Assembly (NCBI RefSeq): GCF_002909485.1
Contig: NZ_PPXG01000006.1
Coordinates: forward strand, 124,001-188,000
Direction: 5' to 3'
Length of the DNA stretch: 64,000 nucleotides
DNA from: Stutzerimonas stutzeri
GTDB lineage: Bacteria > Pseudomonadota > Gammaproteobacteria > Pseudomonadales > Pseudomonadaceae
Shown: in pieces, positions 58,495-64,000 of the stretch
Numbering within the stretch: the first letter of the stretch is position 1
Layout: each line of letters starts with the position of its first letter
Program-made: the position numbers and the translations under genes
The notes under the pieces: model-generated
What the model was told of the DNA's origin: nothing
Database searches by the model: none
What the model saw: the letters and a program-made list of their open reading frames with translations, nothing else

Positions 58495-58695
58495 CTAGCC
58501 GCCACCGATGGCGTGGACCACCTCGATATGATCGCCTTCGCTGAGCTCGGTAGACGCGTGCGCGCTGCGCGGCACGATGTCCCGATTGAGCTCGACCGCC
58601 AGGCGGCGTCCGCTCAGCTCAAGACGCACCAGCAGGTCCGCCACCGTCTCGCCGGCTGGCAGCTCATAAGGTTCGCCGTTCAACTGAATCTGCAT
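58495..58695 (-). CDS. thiS: Sulfur carrier protein ThiS
   Basis: 66 residues from MQIQLNGEPYELPAG; a longer ATG start five codons upstream is less likely. Ubiquitin-like fold with the C-terminal Gly-Gly (HAIGGG) that carries sulfur as thiocarboxylate. Directly upstream of thiG, which consumes it. Confidence 0.94.
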   Translation of the reverse strand: MQIQLNGEPYELPAGETVADLLVRLELSGRRLAVELNRDIVPRSAHASTELSEGDHIEVVHAIGGG

Positions 58696-58783
58696 ACTGT
58701 TCGCCGCCATTGCGAAAAGGGGACAGCATTCTAGCCCGAATCACCCATACCACCAACGCGAAGCCCGCGGCCGTTCGTCCCGC

Positions 58784-59158
58784 TCAAGCGCGCAGGCGCC
58801 ATCCCGCCAGAGCGAGGCAGAGCCAGCCTGCGAGGAAGGCTGTGCCACCTATCGGTGTGATCATGCCCAGCCGCCCGACTCCGCTCAGCGTGAGCAGGTA
58901 TAGGCTGCCGGAAAACAGCAGGATGCCGCCGACGAACAGTGCGCCAGCAGCTGTCAGTAGGCGACTGGGCCGTTGCAATGCAAGCAGCGCGACAGCGAGC
59001 AGGGCCAGCGCGTGAATCATCTGGTACTGCACGCCCGTCTGGAAAACCGCCAGATAGGCGGGGCTCAGCTGAGTCCTGAGACCGTGGGATGCGAAGGCGC
59101 CGAGCGCCACGCCAGTGAAACCGAACAGGGCGGCAAGCACGAGATAAGAACGAATCAT
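58784..59158 (-). CDS. DUF423 family membrane protein
   Basis: 124 residues from MIRSYLVLAALFGFTGVALGAFASHGL, the family signature. Four transmembrane helices; YQMIHALALLAVALLAL and GILLFSGSLYLLTLSG are typical. Function unknown. Divergent from mtgA; 88 bases upstream of thiS, so possibly co-transcribed. Confidence 0.9.
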   Translation of the reverse strand: MIRSYLVLAALFGFTGVALGAFASHGLRTQLSPAYLAVFQTGVQYQMIHALALLAVALLALQRPSRLLTAAGALFVGGILLFSGSLYLLTLSGVGRLGMITPIGGTAFLAGWLCLALAGWRLRA

Positions 59159-59226
59159 TGCCTTTTCCAGTCGAGGACTTGAACGGTCGCTATAATGCCG
59201 GCTCTTTTCGCCCACGACCACGTGCC

Positions 59227-59955
59227 ATGTTGCGAAACCTTCTACTGCGCCTGTCCAAACTGCTGCTCTGGCTGATCGGCCTATCGGTGCTGCTGGTCCT
59301 GTTGTTTCGCTGGGTCCCGCCGCCGTTCACCGCTTTGATGATCGAGCGCAAGATAGAGTCCTGGCGCACAGGCGAAACTATCGACCTGACCCGCGACTGG
59401 CGGCCCTGGCGCGAGCTGCCGGACGATCTGAAGATGGCGGTGATCGCTGCCGAGGACCAGAAGTTTGCCGACCACTGGGGCTTCGACGTCGCAGCAATTC
59501 GCGCGGCACTCAGCCACAATGAGAGCGGCGGCTCACTACGTGGCGCCAGTACGCTAAGCCAGCAGGTGGCGAAGAACCTGTTCCTCTGGTCCGGCCGCAG
59601 TTGGCCGCGCAAAGGCCTGGAAGCCTGGTTCACCGCACTGATCGAACTGCTGTGGCCCAAGCAGCGCATCCTCGAGGTTTATCTCAACAGCGTTGAGTGG
59701 GGTGATGGCATCTTCGGTGCGCAGGCGGCGGCACAGCTTCATTTCAGTATCGGCGCATCGTACTTATCTACCCGACAGGCCAGCCTTCTGGCTGCGGTGC
59801 TGCCCAATCCGCGGCAATGGCATGCAGGCCAGCCGAGCGGGTATGTGAACAATCGCGCCGCCTGGATTCGCCAACAGATGCGCCAGCTCGGGGGCGGGCA
59901 CTACCTGCAGCGAATCAAACCCGACCGCCCGGACTGGTGGCCGAGCTGGCTTTAG
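59227..59955 (+). CDS. mtgA: Monofunctional biosynthetic peptidoglycan transglycosylase
   Basis: 242 residues: one N-terminal transmembrane helix (LLLWLIGLSVLLVLLFRWV) and the GT51 domain with the catalytic Glu in VIAAEDQKFADHWGFD, then GASTLSQQVAKNLFLWSGRSW and EVYLNSVEWGDGIFGAQAAA. It polymerises lipid II into glycan strands in the periplasm. A TATAAT at 59191 may be its -10, but no clear -35 is seen. No transpeptidase domain. Confidence 0.95.
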   Translation: MLRNLLLRLSKLLLWLIGLSVLLVLLFRWVPPPFTALMIERKIESWRTGETIDLTRDWRPWRELPDDLKMAVIAAEDQKFADHWGFDVAAIRAALSHNESGGSLRGASTLSQQVAKNLFLWSGRSWPRKGLEAWFTALIELLWPKQRILEVYLNSVEWGDGIFGAQAAAQLHFSIGASYLSTRQASLLAAVLPNPRQWHAGQPSGYVNNRAAWIRQQMRQLGGGHYLQRIKPDRPDWWPSWL

Positions 59956-60078
59956 GCCAGTATGTCGCACCGCGGGCGCAGCAGGATGCAGCACTACCTG
60001 TGTATACGATGTTCCTTCCGCTCGCCGTGTGCGATGAGGTTTGACTGTGCAGTATCTCGATCGGACCCAAGAGCAACG

Positions 60079-62010
60079 ATGAACACGCACCTCGTCCGGC
60101 TGACCCTGGCCTACTTCCTCCTGGCCATGCTGTGGATTCTTCTCGGCGACACGCTCATCGGCAACCTGGTCAAAGGCGATGACAGCCAGGCCTGGCACAT
60201 GGGCAAAGGCGCTCTGTTCGTGTCATTCACCAGCGCCCTGCTGTTCGTGCTCGGCCGGCAGCACTTTCGCCGCTTCGACGAGCAGCAGCTCGCTCAGCAT
60301 GTGCAGGAAACCAGCCTGAAACAGGCTGCTGCGGTCTTCGACAGCACCCAAGAAGGCGTTCTGGTAACCGATCCAAGCCAGCACATCGTGCACGTCAATC
60401 CTGCATTCAGCCGCATTACCGGGTACAGCACCGCCGAGGTACTCGGGCAGACGCCCAAGCTCTTCGCCTCCGGCAAGCACGACGCGGCCTTCTACAAGCA
60501 GATGTGGCTGGCGCTGAAAGAACATGGGGAATGGAGCGGCGAGATCTGGAACCGACGCAAGAACGGCGAGGTTTACCCGCAATGGCAGAACCTGCGCTGT
60601 ATCCACGACAACCAGGGTAATCTCAGCCATTACGTAGCGGTGTTCTCCGATCTTTCGGCGCTGAAACGCTCCCGCGAGGAACTTGACCAGCTCGCCCATT
60701 ACGACCCGCTGGTCAATCTGCCGAATCGCCTGCTATTCACCGAGCGCGCCAAGCAAGACCTCGAGCGAGCACGAGCGAGCAAGCGTAGCGGTGCCCTGCT
60801 ACTGATCGACCTCGATCATTTCAAGGACATCAACGAAAGCCTTGGTCATAGCCTGGGCGATGCCTTATTGCAAACCGTCAGCGCTCGGCTGACCAGCGGG
60901 CTGGAGGAAGGCATGACGCTCGGCCGACTTGGCGGCGACGAGTTCGCGCTGCTTTGCGAAGGCTACGGCGCCGAAAAAGCCACCGCCCTGGCATTGCGCA
61001 TCCTTGATCGCCTGAACGAGCCCTTCAACCTCGGAGGGCAGGAGCTGTTCAGCAGCGCCAGCATCGGCATCGTGCTCTATCCGTATCCGACCGATGTGCA
61101 AAATGTCGAGCAGCTGATGCGCAACGCCGACTCAGCGCTGTTCAAGGCCAAGAGCAGTGGCCGCTCTACTTATGCGTTCTATTCCGAAGAGCTGACCAGC
61201 CAGGCACGCCAACGCGTCGAACTGGTCGCGGCGCTGCGTCAGGCCTTGGAGCAAGGGCAATTACGTCTACATTTTCAGCCGATCTACGATCTGCTCCAAG
61301 GCACGATCGCTGGTTTCGAAGCCCTGGTCCGCTGGCAGCATCCGCAAAAAGGCCTTGTAGCGCCAGACATCTTCATTCCCATCGCCGAAGAAACCGGCTT
61401 GATAGGAGCTATCGACCATTGGGTGCTGGAGCAAGCCTGTAACCAGGCCCGGGAATGGCTTGCCCAAGGTCGCACGCTTGGATTCATCGCGGTGAATATC
61501 TCCAGTCGGCTGTTCGGCAACGGTGACCTTGATCTGCAGGTAGCGACCATTCTGGCCAAGAGCGGGCTGGACGCCCGTTATCTGGAGCTGGAGATCACCG
61601 AAAGCGCTGTCATGCAGGACCCGGACGCAGCGCTGGAATTGTTGCAGCGCTTGCGCGCGCTCGGCGTTCAACTGGCAATCGACGACTTCGGTACCGGTTA
61701 TTCATCGCTGCAACGACTAAAGCGCATGAATGTGCACAAGCTCAAGATCGACCAAGGGTTCGTCAGAGGGCTGCCGGCAGATCGTGAAGATGCTGCCATT
61801 ACCCGCTCGGTCATCAGCCTGGCGCACAACTTGGGGCTGAAGGTCGTCGCTGAAGGCATCGAGGTTGCGGACCAGGCGGCATTCCTGCTGGCCCAGAATT
61901 GCGACTATGGGCAGGGCTACGGTTTTGCCCGGCCGCAGCCTGCGAGCGACATCGACTGGCGCCCGACAGCACTGGATTACGGCAACAGCAGCCATTCATC
62001 TCGACGCTGA
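60079..62010 (+). CDS. PAS-GGDEF-EAL cyclic-di-GMP protein
   Basis: 643 residues from MNTHLVRLTLAYFLLAML. Two N-terminal transmembrane helices (about 6-23 and 43-60), a PAS domain (about 85-205, GVLVTDPSQHIVHVNPAFSRI), then GGDEF with the motif intact (285-289), and an intact EAL (414-416, FEALVRWQHP) with DDFGTGYSSLQRL. No RxxD inhibitory site is seen ahead of GGDEF. Both cyclase and phosphodiesterase motifs are kept, so the net activity cannot be read off. Downstream is a sensor kinase. Confidence 0.9.
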   Translation: MNTHLVRLTLAYFLLAMLWILLGDTLIGNLVKGDDSQAWHMGKGALFVSFTSALLFVLGRQHFRRFDEQQLAQHVQETSLKQAAAVFDSTQEGVLVTDPSQHIVHVNPAFSRITGYSTAEVLGQTPKLFASGKHDAAFYKQMWLALKEHGEWSGEIWNRRKNGEVYPQWQNLRCIHDNQGNLSHYVAVFSDLSALKRSREELDQLAHYDPLVNLPNRLLFTERAKQDLERARASKRSGALLLIDLDHFKDINESLGHSLGDALLQTVSARLTSGLEEGMTLGRLGGDEFALLCEGYGAEKATALALRILDRLNEPFNLGGQELFSSASIGIVLYPYPTDVQNVEQLMRNADSALFKAKSSGRSTYAFYSEELTSQARQRVELVAALRQALEQGQLRLHFQPIYDLLQGTIAGFEALVRWQHPQKGLVAPDIFIPIAEETGLIGAIDHWVLEQACNQAREWLAQGRTLGFIAVNISSRLFGNGDLDLQVATILAKSGLDARYLELEITESAVMQDPDAALELLQRLRALGVQLAIDDFGTGYSSLQRLKRMNVHKLKIDQGFVRGLPADREDAAITRSVISLAHNLGLKVVAEGIEVADQAAFLLAQNCDYGQGYGFARPQPASDIDWRPTALDYGNSSHSSRR

Positions 62011-62199
62011 CGGCGCATTTATATCAATAGGCCATCATGGACGGTAGACTGACGATTGCTCAGCGTGCCCAGGCCGACCGCCAGTGCGCCCGAGGTCGCT
62101 TCGTTGCGGCATACTGGCCCGGAAAGCCAGCAGCGGGCAGCACAGTTTCTGACCGACCAGGCAACCAAATCGGTTCACGTACCGCCCACCACAGCGAAG

Positions 62200-64000
62200 A
62201 TGATGAGCGATCCAGTAGAACACCACAGCCAATCCATGGGTTTGCAACAGCTCTTCACCTGGCGAAACGGTATCGCCTGGGGCGCTTTGGTGCTGACCCT
62301 GCTGGTACAGCTGGTGGTCTGGCAGAATCTACGTGCCAATGAAGATCGCGCGGCCGAAGAGCAATTCCGTATGCTCAGCGAGAAGGTCACCGAGGCCATT
62401 CGCAAACGTCTGCGTGACCACGAGCAGATCCTTCTTGGCGGCGCCGGTCTGTTCGATGCCGTCGAGCACGTCAGCCGCGAGCAGTGGGGCATGTATGTCA
62501 GCCGTCTGCTGCTGCCGGATCGCTACCCGGGCATTCAAGGCGTCGGCTTCGCACAGGCCGTCCCTCATGAAGAGCGCGATGCCCATATCGCGATGATCCG
62601 CGCGCAGGGCTTCCCGAATTACGACATTTCCCCTGCCGGGGATCGCGAGTTTTACACCTCGATCATCTTTCTAGAGCCATTTACCGGTCGCAATCTGGCC
62701 GCCTTTGGCTACGACATGTATTCCGAACCGACCCGCCAGCGGGCGATGCTGCGCGCTGCGCGGCTAGGTGAAACCAGCATTACCGGGAAAGTTACGCTGC
62801 TGCAGGAGACCCACGGCGAGGTCCAGGCCGGCGTATTGCTCTATGTACCGGTGTACCGACCAGAACTTCCGGCGACTACGCCCGAGCAACGCATGCAGGC
62901 GCTGCTAGGATTCGTCTACAGTCCCTATCGGGTCGACGACCTACTGCAAGGTATTCTTCGCGCTGCAGACTTGCCACTGGCTTTGCACATCTATGCCAGC
63001 ACCAGCGAAGCACCGCAGCATTTGCTCTACGCTTCGCGCGAGGTACCAGAGCCTGGTAGCGCCCGCTACAGCCAGCTTCAGCAACTGGAACTCTACGGCC
63101 AGACCTGGTCGCTACGCATGGACAGCAGGCCAGAGTTCGATGAGCGCTTCCGCACCAACGAAGCGCTGGTAATTGGCCTGGGACTCGGGCTAAGTCTGCT
63201 GGTGTTCCTTCTAACGTCCTCGCTTGCGCTCCGCCATCGCCGTACCAAGGCTCTGGCTGAAGAGATGACCCGGCATATTCGACAGAGCAGGCACGACCTG
63301 AAGCTGAGCGAGGAACGTCTTTCGCTGGCCCTCAAGGGCAGCAACGACGGCCTTTGGGACCTCGATCTGGAAGCCGGCAGCATGTTTGCCTCACCCCGCG
63401 CCTGGGACATGCTCGGTTATCGCCCCAATGAACTGGCCTGCGATCTCAAATTGTGGGAACGGGTGACCGTTGCCGAAGAGCTTGCCCAGCAGAAGGCGCG
63501 ATTGGCGCAAACCATGCTTTCCAACGTCGACCACTTCACCACCGAACTACGGCTGCAACACAAACATGGCCACATTGTGCCGGTACTGTTGCGCGGTTAT
63601 ATCCAGCGCGACCCACAGGGCATGGCGCAACGTATCAGCGGTACGCTGATGGACCTGACGGAGCACAAGCGCGTCGAACAGATGAAGAACGACTTCGTTT
63701 CCACCGTCAGCCACGAGTTGCGCACGCCACTTACCTCCATCAGCGGAGCGCTCGGGCTGATTGTCGGCGGCGCACTCGGCGCAGTACCTCCAACCATGTT
63801 GCAGATGCTCGAAATCGCCTACCGCAACAGCCTGCGCCTGGGCCACCTGATCAATGACCTGCTGGACATGGAGAAGATCGCCGCCGGCAAAATGTCCTTC
63901 GAGTTGCGCGAACACTCTCTGGGTGACCTGCTCGAGGAAGCACTGGCAAGCAATCGCGCGCTTTGCGATCAGCACGGGGTAACCTGCACGCTGGAACACA
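62200..64000 (+). CDS. CHASE-domain sensor histidine kinase (cut by right edge)
   Basis: Open from 62200 to the right edge, 600 codons. First transmembrane helix about 24-42, a periplasmic CHASE domain (about 75-300, ILLGGAGLFDAVEHVSREQWG and PFTGRNLAAFGYDMYSEPTRQRAM), second helix about 321-343, a PAS domain (about 360-480, GSNDGLWDLDLEAGSMFASPRAWDML) and HisKA with the phospho-acceptor His505 in STVSHELRTPLTSI. The kinase ATP-binding part lies beyond the edge and it may be a hybrid. Two adjacent ATGs at 62200/62203 could start it; the ribosome site is weak. Confidence 0.85.
   Translation, partial: MMSDPVEHHSQSMGLQQLFTWRNGIAWGALVLTLLVQLVVWQNLRANEDRAAEEQFRMLSEKVTEAIRKRLRDHEQILLGGAGLFDAVEHVSREQWGMYVSRLLLPDRYPGIQGVGFAQAVPHEERDAHIAMIRAQGFPNYDISPAGDREFYTSIIFLEPFTGRNLAAFGYDMYSEPTRQRAMLRAARLGETSITGKVTLLQETHGEVQAGVLLYVPVYRPELPATTPEQRMQALLGFVYSPYRVDDLLQGILRAADLPLALHIYASTSEAPQHLLYASREVPEPGSARYSQLQQLELYGQTWSLRMDSRPEFDERFRTNEALVIGLGLGLSLLVFLLTSSLALRHRRTKALAEEMTRHIRQSRHDLKLSEERLSLALKGSNDGLWDLDLEAGSMFASPRAWDMLGYRPNELACDLKLWERVTVAEELAQQKARLAQTMLSNVDHFTTELRLQHKHGHIVPVLLRGYIQRDPQGMAQRISGTLMDLTEHKRVEQMKNDFVSTVSHELRTPLTSISGALGLIVGGALGAVPPTMLQMLEIAYRNSLRLGHLINDLLDMEKIAAGKMSFELREHSLGDLLEEALASNRALCDQHGVTCTLEH

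Noticed and set aside
62037-62342. 101-codon plus-strand frame before the CHASE kinase
   Set aside because: It overlaps the start of the kinase in another frame, its composition is unconvincing and no family is recognised.

Overview
The window is a chromosomal segment of a GC-rich gammaproteobacterium of the Pseudomonas group, most likely a Pseudomonas stutzeri (Stutzerimonas)-type organism. The species is inferred from protein similarity and gene order, not from a marker gene. From ahcY to mtgA the order closely follows the P. aeruginosa segment holding sahH-metF-rhlE, the mex pump, bioA-rsmE, the pil/chp cluster, gshB-tonB3-yqgE-ruvX-pyrRBC', pilTU, proC-yggT, metXW, rdgB-hemW and thiSG-mtgA. 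I found no tRNA, rRNA, IS element, prophage or CRISPR array.

Left part (1-7.2 kb): the end of an NAD-dependent DNA ligase (LigB type), small exported proteins (DUF1090, a c556-type cytochrome lipoprotein, an unknown six-cysteine protein), then methyl-cycle genes ahcY (behind an SAH riboswitch) and metF, and the RNA helicase rhlE. 7.2-16.7 kb: a tripartite RND efflux operon (mexA-mexB-oprM/ttgABC type) on the minus strand. It has no adjacent repressor gene, yet a TtgR-like operator lies over its promoter. Next come a cytochrome b561/YceI pair, bioA and rsmE.

16.7-30 kb: the type IV pilus chemosensory operon pilG-pilH-pilI-pilJ-pilK-chpA-chpB-chpC. ChpA is a 2,414-residue hybrid kinase with eight Hpt-like modules and a perfect 14-copy hexanucleotide repeat inside its coding sequence. 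30-36 kb: gshB, a TonB-like gene, yqgE, ruvX, pyrR, pyrB and a dihydroorotase-like pyrC' without its metal-binding histidines. 36-41 kb: a TM2-domain gene, then a two-gene cassette behind a near-perfect LexA box (radical SAM protein with a helix-hairpin-helix tail, plus a DUF4130/TIGR03915 partner), then pilU and pilT. The cassette is the best candidate here for a poorly described system, probably an SOS-induced nucleic-acid repair or modification pair.

41-50 kb: yggS, proC, yggT, a dynamin-like GTPase, metX-metW, a DUF4426 gene, rdgB, hemW and small genes. 50-55 kb: the anaerobic arginine deiminase operon arcDABC, with an Anr box placed exactly as in a class II activated promoter and a hairpin in each gap between its genes. 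55-64 kb: a DUF1329 gene, trmB, thiG, thiS, a DUF423 membrane protein, mtgA, a PAS-GGDEF-EAL protein and the first 600 codons of a CHASE-domain histidine kinase that runs off the right edge.

No gap between genes exceeds 300 bases. The largest are 2392-2668 (promoter and riboswitch), 43154-43424 (hairpins only), 12920-13177 (efflux promoter and operator), 29946-30181 (between divergent pilG and gshB, nothing definite seen) and 5017-5250 (upstream of rhlE, only a possible -10 TATACT near 5111).
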